The notes: generated from the sequence alone by a model not told the origin. DNA of 64,000 bases from JAAELZ01 sp047639475 (GCA_047639475.1 JBLIOD010000001.1:1-64000); one strand, 5' to 3'; shown: positions 8,724 to 18,534, counted from the first letter of the stretch. Made by a program: numbers and translations.

Positions 8724-9881
8724 TTAAATTAAGTGCGAGTAGGCTTTTTCAATCAATGATTTGAATGAGAGAAAATTATATTTTTCTTTGTATAGCGTGT
8801 GACCGTTATCGCCCATTTGTTTACAAAAAATCGGATCATCAACCAACTGCACAATTTTGTCGCAGTATGCTTGGGGAGTAACGTCGGCAAATACGGCAGT
8901 GGCGTCACTTAAAATCAAGCGATTAGAAGGAACATCGGTGGCGACAATTGGTTTCGCGGCTTTAAAATAATCGAGAACCTTTAGCGGCGTATTCACGCCA
9001 GAGTGACGTGGAGCTAACAGTATATCCATGGCCTTTAGATGGACGGGTAAGTCATCGGGGGAAATTTTCCCTAGGAAGCTAACATTTTGGTCTATGCCAA
9101 GTTTGACAAGGGGTTGTCTGCGCGCTGAAATTTCTTCGTCGTTGCCTCCGATAATGACAAATCGCACTTTAGGCCGTTTCTTCACTACCAGAGGAATCGC
9201 TTTAAACAATAGGTCGATGCCTTGGTAGACTGCAAAAGAACCGACGAAACAAGCCAAAGATTCGCCGGGCTCTTGGGAAATGATGTCACGCTGTTTCTGG
9301 GCTTGTGCGGCGGTGGCCTCAACCAAGGAAGAGGGGATATCAAATATGGCTCTTACTTCGCCTTTTGGATTCAAATGATTAGCTTGATCAGCCAAACCTT
9401 GGCCGGTGCCTATAATTAGGTTGACCCTTCGAATGGTAAACTTCTCCATGCCAGCATAGAGCGATAAAACCAAGTTGCGTACTAAACCCTTTTTATGCGA
9501 AGAAGGATCTGAATGTTTTTCAAATACGGTCTTACAACCAAATAGCTTCCCCAGTATCAATGCGATAAAACCGCCTTCTTCAATGCCGTGTATGACGTCG
9601 TAGCGCTTTTTGCGTAGCATGCCGATGGCTTTGATAATGATGAGAACATCAAACAACGCCTTCATCAGCGATGGGCCAATGGGCACATTTTTTGCGCGAT
9701 AAATGTTAGCAACGCGCGTAATGTTAACGTTAGGTATATCCGTGTCTTCGCCAAAAGGCAGAGTAAGGAGATCTACTTGGTAGCCCAGTTCACTGAAGGC
9801 CTGCAAAACAAAGCGCACCCTTATGGGAGACCCCCGCCATTGAAAGTAAGGTTGCGGGCTGATGAAGAGAATGGACTTCAT
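8724..9881 (-). CDS. Glycosyltransferase family 4 protein
   Basis: This 385-residue protein has the GT-B plan. The N-terminal Rossmann domain has FQWRGSPIRV near its start. The C-terminal domain has the family features CFVGSF..YQG, FVIIGG and HSGVNTPLKVLDYF, followed by KPIVATD, which is the donor-binding region. It likely moves a sugar from a nucleotide donor onto an envelope glycan; neither donor nor acceptor can be read. Its start overlaps the stop of the L,D-transpeptidase gene by 4 bases (ATGA), tying it to cell-envelope genes. Confidence 0.88.
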   Translation of the reverse strand: MKSILFISPQPYFQWRGSPIRVRFVLQAFSELGYQVDLLTLPFGEDTDIPNVNITRVANIYRAKNVPIGPSLMKALFDVLIIIKAIGMLRKKRYDVIHGIEEGGFIALILGKLFGCKTVFEKHSDPSSHKKGLVRNLVLSLYAGMEKFTIRRVNLIIGTGQGLADQANHLNPKGEVRAIFDIPSSLVEATAAQAQKQRDIISQEPGESLACFVGSFAVYQGIDLLFKAIPLVVKKRPKVRFVIIGGNDEEISARRQPLVKLGIDQNVSFLGKISPDDLPVHLKAMDILLAPRHSGVNTPLKVLDYFKAAKPIVATDVPSNRLILSDATAVFADVTPQAYCDKIVQLVDDPIFCKQMGDNGHTLYKEKYNFLSFKSLIEKAYSHLI

Positions 9882-11176
9882 CGAGGTTTACCCTCGTATA
9901 TAATTTTCCAATCGCCTGTTTGATCTTTCTGCCAATATTGACGCTTGGAGCTTTCAGATTCAAAATTGTTACTTTGGTAGTGTTGATTGAAATCGACAAC
10001 GACCATGTCTTTCTCTGATGGGTAGGTAAATAGACTGATGTTGGTCAAGCCGATGTCAACACGGGTTTTATTTTTGCCAACTTGTCTTTTTTGAGTCGCC
10101 CATTTCCGGTAATTGTGACCACCCTGGGACTTAAATTTCGTCTTAGAATAATGGTTCAAATATTTGTCGGTGTCTAAGCTTTCCCAACCGGTTTGCCAAG
10201 AAAACAGTGTTCGCTTTAATATCTCAGTTGCTTGTGTATCGTTTGACGGTGCAATCCAATCAACGTCATCAGAAATCACCACGGGCGTTCTGAGCCCTGG
10301 ATCGACGAGAGACCTTAAAGCGGTGAATTCGGGGTTGCTTAAGGCCACGCAGCCATTGCTAGCATAAGGTACTCGATTGAACGATTCTGGGTGGGTTCCA
10401 TGAATCCAAATTCCATACCCCGTTCGTTTATGGCGTTTGTCTATTATATTGGGGTAATTAATGGGGAACGCGCCGGTTCCGTATAACGGGGGTAACTCTT
10501 CATCGGGAATAAACGAGGTGACATGATAGACACCAATGGGTGTTTTTTCATCTCCTTCAATTTGTTTATGCGTGCCTTGTAAACCGATAGTAATGTAGTA
10601 ATCATTTACGTGTTCTAGCGAACCATTGTTGTTATTGAAAACGTATAGCCTAGCCGCCTTCGTGTCCACGAACAAGGCAGTGCGGTGTTGCTTATCTAAC
10701 TTCAAAATTGATGCAGGAACCAAGCCTTGTTTGGCCGGATTAAACTCGGTCAGCTGATTCCATCTTAGGTTTAGCTCATCACGTAAGCCATCTAGCTGCT
10801 TATTGGTTATGTTGGAGGCAATGCTCTTTTTATACTGATCGTCAGGTGCAACTAATCCGCTACGGGATGCCAGCAAATCGGCTAACATCAAATGAGCAGA
10901 TTGGCTATTTGGGTAATCTACGATGTATTGTCTCAGCATGGCTTCTGTGCTTTTGTCTCCTCCTTGTTGATAACTTGATAAAGACTCGATGAGCCTGGTT
11001 TCATAAGCGCCAGATGAAGCAAAGGACAGCGGGCTGATTAACAGCATTAATCCTACAAAATAATTGATCCAGGGGCTAAAGTGCGAACTTATTTTATGTG
11101 GTTCACAGTTAGACAGACTATTTGGCATAGGCAAACTTATAGGGCTTTTAGTGTGGTTTCTTTGCTGATTTTCCAC
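9878..11176 (-). CDS. L,D-transpeptidase (YkuD) with C-terminal NTF2-like domain
   Basis: The YkuD catalytic domain spans about residues 165-300. The motif HGT is at 259-261 and the nucleophile Cys276 is in SNGCVAL, as needed to form 3-3 peptidoglycan crosslinks or attach lipoprotein. A hydrophobic export segment lies at about residues 38-55 and a short helical region precedes the catalytic domain. The last ~110 residues form a SnoaL/NTF2-like domain. The longest start (11176) overlaps the upstream stop by 40 bases; an alternative ATG at 11128 would give a shorter leader, and neither has a strong ribosome site. It is coupled to the GT4 gene downstream. Confidence 0.85.
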   Translation of the reverse strand: MENQQRNHTKSPISLPMPNSLSNCEPHKISSHFSPWINYFVGLMLLISPLSFASSGAYETRLIESLSSYQQGGDKSTEAMLRQYIVDYPNSQSAHLMLADLLASRSGLVAPDDQYKKSIASNITNKQLDGLRDELNLRWNQLTEFNPAKQGLVPASILKLDKQHRTALFVDTKAARLYVFNNNNGSLEHVNDYYITIGLQGTHKQIEGDEKTPIGVYHVTSFIPDEELPPLYGTGAFPINYPNIIDKRHKRTGYGIWIHGTHPESFNRVPYASNGCVALSNPEFTALRSLVDPGLRTPVVISDDVDWIAPSNDTQATEILKRTLFSWQTGWESLDTDKYLNHYSKTKFKSQGGHNYRKWATQKRQVGKNKTRVDIGLTNISLFTYPSEKDMVVVDFNQHYQSNNFESESSKRQYWQKDQTGDWKIIYEGKPR

Positions 11177-12132
11177 GTGCCATTTTGCTTGGTTAAATTA
11201 AGCTCTTTCAAAACTTTATCCTTGCAAAGGTCAGATTGGTAGCTTTGACGAAACTTGGCGACATAAGTTTCACTTGATTTCACAATCTGTAGTTGGTCTA
11301 TTTTAATTTTGATAAATTTCTTAGATTTGAAATTCCATCTCCTCCCCGTAACCCATTCGCTGCGCTTCTTGTGGGTAGGTCGATATGTCGAGGTGTAAGC
11401 CGCTACATACTTAAGTGCGTTGCGATCAGACCATGCTTTTGACCAGTCATTTATCGTCTCAGCTACTTGCTGCTCATCACTTAATTCGGGTGTCGGTTTT
11501 GGCTCTGGCTTAGGTTCAACTTTTTTTGCTGGTGTTAGTGCTGCTGCTACCTGCGCTTCATGCTCATTATTTATCTCTTTTCCACGGATCGGTTCAACCA
11601 GTGCTGCAGTTTGAATATCACCGCTAGTAGTGGTATTAGGGAGTGGACTGCTGATTTTCGCAAACGTTGTTGCACTGCTTGCTGATTTAAGCTTGAGAGC
11701 TGCTCTTACATGCCTTCTCGACATATCCCAATATACTGCCCTTAAGTTGTTATAAATAGTGGCATAAACGGGATCAACACGCATTGCTTTTTCAAGCACT
11801 TCACTTGCCGCTTGCAGATTGTCGCGCTGTGCGAAGATCGCTGCTAAATTGTTGTAGGCTTCTAGCTGTGTAGGGTGGTGCTCAATGAGGAGTTGGTAGG
11901 TGCTGATTGCTTTATCTTTTGAACCGATTTTATTTTGCAACTGTGCCTTTAGGAAAAGTGCATCAGGGTTTGTTTGTTGGCCTTTTAATACTTGACTGAC
12001 TTCTTCAAGTGCACTGGTTAAGTCGCCCTTATTGTAGAAAGACTTAGCAGTGCTGATAGATGCGCTATAAGTTGCGCTGCTATATAGCAGAGCCAGCGAA
12101 ACTAATACAGAAATTGAAGATTTCACGAACAA
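11137..12132 (-). CDS. Exported TPR protein with C-terminal NTF2-like domain
   Basis: This 331-residue protein has a signal peptide (about residues 1-23), then three to four TPR units (about 27-145, with the typical YNNLAAIFAQR pattern). A linker with a Lys/Pro/Glu-rich stretch (PKPEPKP) follows, and then a SnoaL/NTF2-like domain at about 220-331. That last domain is of the same kind as the tail of the adjacent L,D-transpeptidase, which suggests the pair works together in the periplasm, perhaps by a shared interaction. The gene ends 40 bases inside the longest reading of the transpeptidase gene and starts 30 bases after the Sel1/SH3 gene. Confidence 0.78.
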   Translation of the reverse strand: MFVKSSISVLVSLALLYSSATYSASISTAKSFYNKGDLTSALEEVSQVLKGQQTNPDALFLKAQLQNKIGSKDKAISTYQLLIEHHPTQLEAYNNLAAIFAQRDNLQAASEVLEKAMRVDPVYATIYNNLRAVYWDMSRRHVRAALKLKSASSATTFAKISSPLPNTTTSGDIQTAALVEPIRGKEINNEHEAQVAAALTPAKKVEPKPEPKPTPELSDEQQVAETINDWSKAWSDRNALKYVAAYTSTYRPTHKKRSEWVTGRRWNFKSKKFIKIKIDQLQIVKSSETYVAKFRQSYQSDLCKDKVLKELNLTKQNGTWKISKETTLKAL

Positions 12133-12162
12133 TGTACCCTTAGATAATTTAAACGGCGTTGA

Positions 12163-13398
12163 TTATTTGCTCTGCTTAAGCCAGGCTTGTTTTCGTTCTT
12201 CAATAACACTCACATACTCCTCGATTTGCTTGGTTAATATCCAAGCAGGAATAGGTCGCGCCGCTCTGATTTGAACCCAAGGCGAGCGGGTTAGCAATAC
12301 CTGAACCCGGTCTCCGTCATATAGACGGGAAATAGGCGCGGAGGTAGCGTTATTTGTTGAAGGGGTAGGGCGGACGTTCACGTTGGTGCCGATAATTCTG
12401 CCTCGGCCGTGGTCGCCGCTTATTACAAAAGTTTCATACACCCATGCCACAGCACCTTTAGGCGTTTGAACTTTAGTCCAGTCTCCGAGTGTTTCAATTT
12501 TCTGAATTAAAGTGCCAGGTCTCAATGTGGACACCGCTGGTGAGTTGTTGTCAGCCTGACTGTGAAGTTGCGTAATGGTGTTGATGGTGCGAAAGGAACT
12601 GGCTTTTGGTAATGAAGGGGTAGTTTCTGAGATCGGCGCCGTTTCTGTGTCCGTCGCCGTAGTGCTTACGGTCGTTGCAATGGTATTTGATGCCGTACTC
12701 TCTTCGGCGGCCTCAGTTGCACTGGGTTCAACTTGCATTTCTATTACCACTTCCTTTTTGGCTTCTTTTTTAGGTGCACTCACCACCATCTCGCTGGTTT
12801 CCACTACCACTTTGGAGGTTTTAGCTGTCGACACTTTCTCTGCACTGCTTATTTCGCTAGGCGCAGTCATCGATGTTAGCAAAGCAGGGGCTTGAGGGTG
12901 GCCATTTTCTGCCGCTTGTTTTACCCAATAGTAGGCTTTGTCGGGGTTTTCATCGCGGCCGGCGCCAATATAATAGGCGAGGCCTAAATTGTATTGAGCG
13001 CCGCTGTCTTGCTTTTGAGCGGCTATTTCCCACCAGTTGAGTGCCTTGCCCTGATTGACCTCGGTGCCAGTGCCTTCCCAATAAGCGACGCCTAGGTTAA
13101 ACATGGCCACGACATGTTGTTGTGCAGAAGCACGTTTAAGTAAGTCGAACGCGGCTTTGTCGCTAGAGTCCAGTGCTTCTTTTTTCAGATGCATAATGGC
13201 CAAGGCATATTGGGCGTTGGCATTGCCATCGAGTGACAAGCTTGACCAGATTTTTTCAGCCACTGCGTAGTTTTGCATTTGGTAAGACTTCGCAGCTAAA
13301 TCGTAAGCTTTGACGGACTCTTGAGCGAGAACAGGGCTTGTCCAAAAAACCACCGAACATAATAATATTGAGAATGCCTTTTTCATGTATTTGCTCAT
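12163..13398 (-). CDS. Exported Sel1-repeat protein with two SH3-like domains
   Basis: After a signal peptide ending near VLAQ, residues about 30-165 hold Sel1-like repeats (units such as AMFNLGVAYWEGTGTEVNQG and AQYNLGLAYYIGAG). A low-complexity Thr/Ser/Glu linker (about 170-265) precedes two bacterial SH3-type domains at about 270-325 and 333-400; the second begins NVNVRP and has WVQI near its end. This is a typical periplasmic, peptidoglycan-associated scaffold design. It sits in the same strand block as the TPR and L,D-transpeptidase genes, supporting a cell-wall role. No catalytic residues are recognised. Confidence 0.8.
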   Translation of the reverse strand: MSKYMKKAFSILLCSVVFWTSPVLAQESVKAYDLAAKSYQMQNYAVAEKIWSSLSLDGNANAQYALAIMHLKKEALDSSDKAAFDLLKRASAQQHVVAMFNLGVAYWEGTGTEVNQGKALNWWEIAAQKQDSGAQYNLGLAYYIGAGRDENPDKAYYWVKQAAENGHPQAPALLTSMTAPSEISSAEKVSTAKTSKVVVETSEMVVSAPKKEAKKEVVIEMQVEPSATEAAEESTASNTIATTVSTTATDTETAPISETTPSLPKASSFRTINTITQLHSQADNNSPAVSTLRPGTLIQKIETLGDWTKVQTPKGAVAWVYETFVISGDHGRGRIIGTNVNVRPTPSTNNATSAPISRLYDGDRVQVLLTRSPWVQIRAARPIPAWILTKQIEEYVSVIEERKQAWLKQSK

Positions 13399-13546
13399 TA
13401 AGTTTGGCAGCTATTGTATTCTGCGACGCTCTATTAATTCGAATTGGGTATTGTACCCTCGCACCGCCATATATCAAGGTGCAAGATGCTTCCCGCCAAG
13501 TTTTTAAACAAGGAGAAAGGTTGGCAGATGTGGCCCAATAAACGTG

Positions 13547-15721
13547 TTAGATCGCTGGATCTACGGCCGCTTCAGATTGTTTTACGGCGGTACTGCTAGA
13601 AACAGAATGTCGATAGTCATTCAGTATCTTTCCCGCTTCCGATAAGAAAACATCTGCAGAGAATTCGCTGTCTTGTTCGGAGTTGTCCTCTTCGCTCTTA
13701 GCGGCGTCACGCAATTGGGCATAGGTGTCAAACGCTTCTAATCCTTCGGCGAGGCGAATCTGGTTTTCTGTTTCTAATAATGCCAAATTAATTTGCTCGC
13801 GTTTGCTGGAACGCGTTTCAAGGTTGAGTGAAAGCCGTGTTTCCTTTCTATATAGCGTGAGAACTTCTAGTTTCTTGAGGGAAGCTAAAAACTCAGAGTC
13901 GTTTTTAATTCGTGCATTGTGCAAGCTCTCTACCTCGTCCAAGGCCATGCTGTTAACGCCATCAGTTTTTAGATAATCAGATTCGCGAATGTTTGCCCAA
14001 GGCAGTGCATTGTCATAGGCGCTTTCGCCAAAATCATCTTGAGAGTACGGCAATGGCCAACCAATGTCTGGGATAACGCCGCGGTGTTGTGTGCTGTCGC
14101 CATTTACCCGAAAGAACTGCGCAATGGTGATTTTGATTTGACCTAGTTTATCCTTGTATTGTTCGCCTGCATATAAGTTCAGCGGCAATACGTTTTGCAC
14201 AGTGCCTTTGCCGAAGGTAGGCTCGCCAATAATCAAACCACGGTTGTAGTCTTGAATCGCGCCCGCAAAAATCTCTGAGGCTGAGGCTGATTGTCTGTCC
14301 ACCATCACGGCCAAGGGTCCGTTGTATGAAGTGCCTTTTTGATGGTCTCGGTGAGTCGTAATTCGGCCATCTTTGTTGCGAACTTGTACCACGGGCCCAT
14401 GGTCAATGAACAACCCCGTTAGAGTGATTACCTCCTCAAGAGAACCACCGCCGTTGCCGCGTAGGTCTATCACCAAGCCATCTACTTGATCTTGTTGCAT
14501 TTCCTCCAGTAACTTAGCCACGTCGCGCGTAGTGCTACGATAATTTTCAGCGCCGTCCGAACGGGCTTGGAAGTCGATGTAAAAAGAAGGCAGAGTAATC
14601 ACGCCCAGTTTCGACGTTCCTGCTTGTGTTTCAACTTCAATGATGTCCTTCTTAGCGGCTTGGCTTTCTAGCTTTATATTGTCTCGGGTAATAACGACAT
14701 CTTTTGGTTCAGCATCAACACCCATCTCATCCGATTGAATAGATAGTTTAACTTTGGTGCCTTTCTCGCCTCGAATTTTGTCCACTACATCAGACAAGCG
14801 CCACCCGATAATATCTTCATAAACGCCATCTTCACCTTGGGCCACACCTATTATTTTGTCTTTTGGGTGAATTTGCCCAGATTGATCGGCAGGCCCACCA
14901 GGTACCACCCGAATCACTTCAGTGATTTCGTCCTCTAGTCTCAGTACTGCGCCAATACCCTGTAACGATAAACGCATGTGAATATTGAACTCTTCACTGG
15001 CGCGCGGTGAAAAATAACTGGTATGCGGCTCGATACTGGTGGCGTACGCATTCGCAAACAGTTGGAAAATTTCGTTGTCAGTTATTTGGCTGGTTCTGCG
15101 TTGTATGTTTCCATAGCGCTTGATCAACTTCTCTTTGGCTTCTTCTTGGGTATCCCCTGAAAGGGTTAAATCGAGTAAATCGTTCTTAATGCGCTTACGC
15201 CAAAGGGTATTCAGTGCTGGGACATTGCTAACCCAGAGTTCATCTTTTCTGTCGGTTTGGTAACTTTCAATTAACTTAAAATTGAATGTGTGCTCAATGC
15301 GCTGTAAGGCGTAGTCAATTCTCTGATTAACTCTCTCTCGATATATCTCGAAAATTTGACTCGCTGCTTGAGTATCACCAGAGCGAATGTAATCGTCGAA
15401 ATAATGATCAATTTTGGAAAACTCGCTGATATCCGATTGAGTAAAGAACAGCTTGGCTGGGTCGAGGTTGTCGATATAGTTGCTAGTTAGTTCAACTGAA
15501 AACTCATCATCCAGTTTGAAGTCTCGATAATGGAAGCGCTCAAGATAGCGATTGATCAGCCGAATTTCATGTCCATGACGTTCGGCAGCCTCTTCCTCTG
15601 GGGTTTCATTGGCCCACAAAGTGGGAGGCAGTACTACGATTGCCAAGCAGGCCGTCAAGCAAGAATGTAATGCCCAATTCCTAACTGTCTTCATGTGTCT
15701 ATATCGCGATTGTTGGTTCAT
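13547..15721 (-). CDS. prc: Carboxy-terminal processing (tail-specific) protease Prc/Tsp
   Basis: This periplasmic S41 serine protease trims or degrades proteins from their C-terminus. It has a signal peptide, an N-terminal helical domain, a PDZ domain (about 230-330, LSLQGIGAVL), and the S41 core with Ser in DRQSASASE and Lys in FGKGTVQ. A DUF3340-type C-terminal region begins after GVIPDIGWPLP. I start at ATG 15721 (MNQQSRY): a GAAGAA lies about nine bases upstream and a TATAAT box sits just before it. The longer reading would need a TTG at 15739. Prc often regulates peptidoglycan hydrolases, consistent with its cell-wall neighbours. Confidence 0.92.
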   Translation of the reverse strand: MNQQSRYRHMKTVRNWALHSCLTACLAIVVLPPTLWANETPEEEAAERHGHEIRLINRYLERFHYRDFKLDDEFSVELTSNYIDNLDPAKLFFTQSDISEFSKIDHYFDDYIRSGDTQAASQIFEIYRERVNQRIDYALQRIEHTFNFKLIESYQTDRKDELWVSNVPALNTLWRKRIKNDLLDLTLSGDTQEEAKEKLIKRYGNIQRRTSQITDNEIFQLFANAYATSIEPHTSYFSPRASEEFNIHMRLSLQGIGAVLRLEDEITEVIRVVPGGPADQSGQIHPKDKIIGVAQGEDGVYEDIIGWRLSDVVDKIRGEKGTKVKLSIQSDEMGVDAEPKDVVITRDNIKLESQAAKKDIIEVETQAGTSKLGVITLPSFYIDFQARSDGAENYRSTTRDVAKLLEEMQQDQVDGLVIDLRGNGGGSLEEVITLTGLFIDHGPVVQVRNKDGRITTHRDHQKGTSYNGPLAVMVDRQSASASEIFAGAIQDYNRGLIIGEPTFGKGTVQNVLPLNLYAGEQYKDKLGQIKITIAQFFRVNGDSTQHRGVIPDIGWPLPYSQDDFGESAYDNALPWANIRESDYLKTDGVNSMALDEVESLHNARIKNDSEFLASLKKLEVLTLYRKETRLSLNLETRSSKREQINLALLETENQIRLAEGLEAFDTYAQLRDAAKSEEDNSEQDSEFSADVFLSEAGKILNDYRHSVSSSTAVKQSEAAVDPAI

Positions 15722-15743
15722 TTTAGTGTTCTTCACCAAACAG

Positions 15744-15749
15744 ATTATA
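15744..15749 (-). promoter_or_regulatory. Candidate -10 element of the prc promoter
   Basis: Read on the minus strand this is a perfect TATAAT, 23-28 bases before the chosen prc ATG. That would place the transcription start near 15737 and leave a short leader containing the GAAGAA ribosome site. No good TTGACA-like -35 is visible 17 bases upstream. Confidence 0.4.
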
Positions 15750-15925
15750 GATCGAATAGGTTACTTAGCGGAAAATAATGCGGTTAATTTTCTGTAACAC
15801 TTTTATCAACTTTTCCCCTAATTTAGAAGTGAAATACAATCGCTGATTTGGAAATGGTCCTTTTTAACTTTTGCCTAAGGCGTTAAGATACCCGCATTAC
15901 TAAATTAATTCACCCAATTTGATTT

Positions 15926-16315
15926 ATGTCAGCGACTGACGTTAGAAAAAAGAGGCCATTATCGCCTCATCTTCAAATTTATAAGCCCCAAATTACCTCA
16001 GTATTGTCAATACTGCACCGTATTACCGGTGTGGTGGCTTCAGTAGGGGTTTTGTTTGTGGTGCTTTGGCTGGTCGCTTTGGCGCAATCTGATGCTGGTT
16101 TGTTGAACTTATTGCAATCAACCTTGGCTAAAGTGTTCCTAGTTGCTTGGTCAGCCAGTTTGTTTTATCACTTATGTAATGGCATACGCCATTTGTTCTG
16201 GGATGCGGGCATCGGATTGGAGATGGACCAAGTTCGTCGTTCAGGTCTGATAGTGCTGGCTGCGACGGTTATTTTGACTATTGCTACATGGGCAATGCTG
16301 GGGATGCAATCATGA
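15926..16315 (+). CDS. sdhC: Succinate dehydrogenase cytochrome b556 subunit SdhC
   Basis: This 129-residue protein has three transmembrane helices and anchors complex II in the inner membrane. It carries the family signature RPLSPHLQIYKP at residues 10-21, the SILHRITG quinone-site region (28-35), and HLCNGIRHLFWD (82-93), in which His82 is the expected haem b ligand. It is first in the sdhCDAB-sdhE operon and overlaps sdhD by 4 bases. A TAAGAT at 15884-15889 could be a -10 for the operon, but I see no convincing -35. Confidence 0.95.
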   Translation: MSATDVRKKRPLSPHLQIYKPQITSVLSILHRITGVVASVGVLFVVLWLVALAQSDAGLLNLLQSTLAKVFLVAWSASLFYHLCNGIRHLFWDAGIGLEMDQVRRSGLIVLAATVILTIATWAMLGMQS

Positions 16316-16680
16316 GATCAAGTTTAAAGAATGCTGAAGGCCTAGGTGCATCGGGTGAAGGTAGTCATCACTGGTGGGTACAACGTGTCAGCGCCGTGTT
16401 GCTGGTACCGTTAACCTTGGTTGTCATATTTTGTTTATTACATGCCATGTCCATGGACTTGGCAGCCGCCAAAGCTTGGGTTAGCGAGTTTTACGTCTCA
16501 TCCACTTTGGCTTTGTTTGTTACCGTTGCGCTGTATCACTCGCAACTAGGTCTTCAAGTGGTGCTGGAAGATTATGTTTCGCATCACGGTTGGCGCATAG
16601 CATTCATCTTTTTAATGAGAGCACTTATGTTGTTAGCAGGTACGCTAGCAGTATTCTCGATTTTGCGCATTGCGCTATAA
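16312..16680 (+). CDS. sdhD: Succinate dehydrogenase membrane anchor SdhD
   Basis: This 122-residue protein is the second three-helix anchor of complex II. I start at ATG 16312, whose ATGA overlaps the sdhC stop; the upstream in-frame ATG at 16288 would overlap sdhC much further. The YHSQLGLQVVLEDYV segment matches the HxxxGxxxVxxDY region that lines the quinone and haem site, and SHHWWVQRVSA near the N-terminus is also typical. It lies 9 bases before sdhA. Confidence 0.93.
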   Translation: MRSSLKNAEGLGASGEGSHHWWVQRVSAVLLVPLTLVVIFCLLHAMSMDLAAAKAWVSEFYVSSTLALFVTVALYHSQLGLQVVLEDYVSHHGWRIAFIFLMRALMLLAGTLAVFSILRIAL

Positions 16681-16689
16681 ACCCGATTT

Positions 16690-18483
16690 ATGAAACTCGA
16701 TTCTTATAAAGTTATCGACCACCAATACGATGTAGTGGTGGTGGGAGCAGGGGGGGCTGGTTTACGGGCAACCTTGGGCATGGCAGCTAAAGGCTTAACT
16801 ACCGCCTGTGTAACTAAAGTTTTCCCGACCCGTAGCCACACTGTGGCGGCGCAAGGCGGTATCAGTGCCGCTTTGGGCAATGTCGGTGAAGACGATTGGC
16901 GCTGGCATATGTATGACACCGTAAAGGGGTCAGACTGGTTAGGCGACCAAGACGCCATCGAATTCATGTGCAAAGACGCGGCGGATGCGGTGTTGGAACT
17001 AGAGCATTACGGTGTGCCATTTTCACGTACTGACGAAGGTAAAATATACCAGCGCGCTTTTGGCGGCATGACCACGCACTTTGGTGAAGGCCGTGCACAA
17101 CGAACCTGCGCAGCCGCCGATAGAACAGGGCACGCCATATTGCATACGCTTTATCAGCAAGCCCTAAAGCACCACGCAGAATTTTACGTCGAGTACTTTG
17201 CAATCGACCTTATCTTTGAAGAAGGTGAGTGCCGGGGCGTAATGGCGTGGGATCTGAATGAAGGCACCTTGCACCGCTTTGCTGCTAAACAAGTGGTGTT
17301 AGCAACAGGCGGTTACGGCCGCTCATTCTTCTCATGTACTTCAGCGCACACTTGTACAGGCGATGGCAACGCCATGGTGCTGCGCGCAGGCTTGCCGCTA
17401 CAAGACATGGAATTCATTCAATTCCATCCAACCGGCATATACGGCGCTGGGGTATTAATTACCGAAGGCGTTCGCGGTGAAGGGGGGTATTTAACCAATC
17501 AAACCGGTGAACGCTTTATGGAACGTTATGCCCCTAACGCCAAAGATCTGGCTTCGCGTGATGTCGTTAGCCGCGCAATGACCATCGAGATTAATGAAGG
17601 TCGCGGAGTGGGCGCTGAATCAGACCATATCAATTTGCACTTAGAGCATTTGGGTCCAGAAATCATTCAAGAGCGCTTACCCGGTATTGCCGAGTCGGCG
17701 CGCATCTTCGCCAATGTTGATGTAACCAAAGAGCCCATTCCAGTACTGCCCACGGTGCATTACAACATGGGCGGCATACCCACCAATGTACACGGCGAAG
17801 TCGTTAATCTCGTTGACGGCAATCCAGATGCAGTCGTGGCAGGCCTGATGGCCATCGGCGAAGCCGCCTGCGTTTCCGTGCACGGGGCAAACCGTTTAGG
17901 CTCGAATTCTCTATTAGATTTAGTGGTCTTTGGCCGCGCCGCGGCGAATAGAGCCGCAGAGTTGATTAAGCCTGGGGCAGGTCGAGTTCAGTTAAAACCG
18001 GGTTCCGGTGACGAGGCAATACAACGTTTAGATACTTTACGTTATGCCAATGGTAGCGAGTCTACGGGGCATATTCGTCAAGACATGCAAAAGACCATGC
18101 AGTCGCATTGTGCCGTATTTAGAACGGAAGAAATCATGGCAGAAGGCAAAGAAAAGCTCTCCAAAGTGGTTGCTCGTTTTGACGATGTTAAAGTCTCTGA
18201 CAGAAGCATGGCATGGAATACCGATTTGGTAGAAACCATGGAGTTAGAGAATCTATTAGGCCAAGCCACGGTGTCCATTCACAGTGCACTTAATCGCGCT
18301 GAAAGCCGCGGTGCCCATGCACGTGATGATTGCCCAGATAGAGATGATGAAAACTGGATGAAGCACACTTTGGCCAGTTTGGATAAAACAGGGCAAAAAG
18401 TGAGCTTTGAATATCGTCCGGTGCACAACTACACCTTAACCGACGAGATTGACTATATTCCGCCTAAGCCGCGAGTTTACTAG
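16690..18483 (+). CDS. sdhA: Succinate dehydrogenase flavoprotein subunit SdhA
   Basis: This 597-residue catalytic subunit oxidises succinate to fumarate in the TCA cycle and passes electrons to the iron-sulfur subunit. The dinucleotide fold GAGGAGLRA lies near residues 19-27, and His50 in TRSHTVAAQGG is the site of covalent FAD attachment. HGANRLGSNSLLDLVVFGRAA near residues 400-420 and the C-terminal RPVH..T are conserved. The length is normal for the family. sdhE, which promotes flavinylation, follows sdhB in the same operon. Confidence 0.97.
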   Translation: MKLDSYKVIDHQYDVVVVGAGGAGLRATLGMAAKGLTTACVTKVFPTRSHTVAAQGGISAALGNVGEDDWRWHMYDTVKGSDWLGDQDAIEFMCKDAADAVLELEHYGVPFSRTDEGKIYQRAFGGMTTHFGEGRAQRTCAAADRTGHAILHTLYQQALKHHAEFYVEYFAIDLIFEEGECRGVMAWDLNEGTLHRFAAKQVVLATGGYGRSFFSCTSAHTCTGDGNAMVLRAGLPLQDMEFIQFHPTGIYGAGVLITEGVRGEGGYLTNQTGERFMERYAPNAKDLASRDVVSRAMTIEINEGRGVGAESDHINLHLEHLGPEIIQERLPGIAESARIFANVDVTKEPIPVLPTVHYNMGGIPTNVHGEVVNLVDGNPDAVVAGLMAIGEAACVSVHGANRLGSNSLLDLVVFGRAAANRAAELIKPGAGRVQLKPGSGDEAIQRLDTLRYANGSESTGHIRQDMQKTMQSHCAVFRTEEIMAEGKEKLSKVVARFDDVKVSDRSMAWNTDLVETMELENLLGQATVSIHSALNRAESRGAHARDDCPDRDDENWMKHTLASLDKTGQKVSFEYRPVHNYTLTDEIDYIPPKPRVY

Positions 18484-18534
18484 TCACAGCAATACCGAAC
18501 ATTTAACCTAAGGCAAAAATCAAACCTATTAGTT

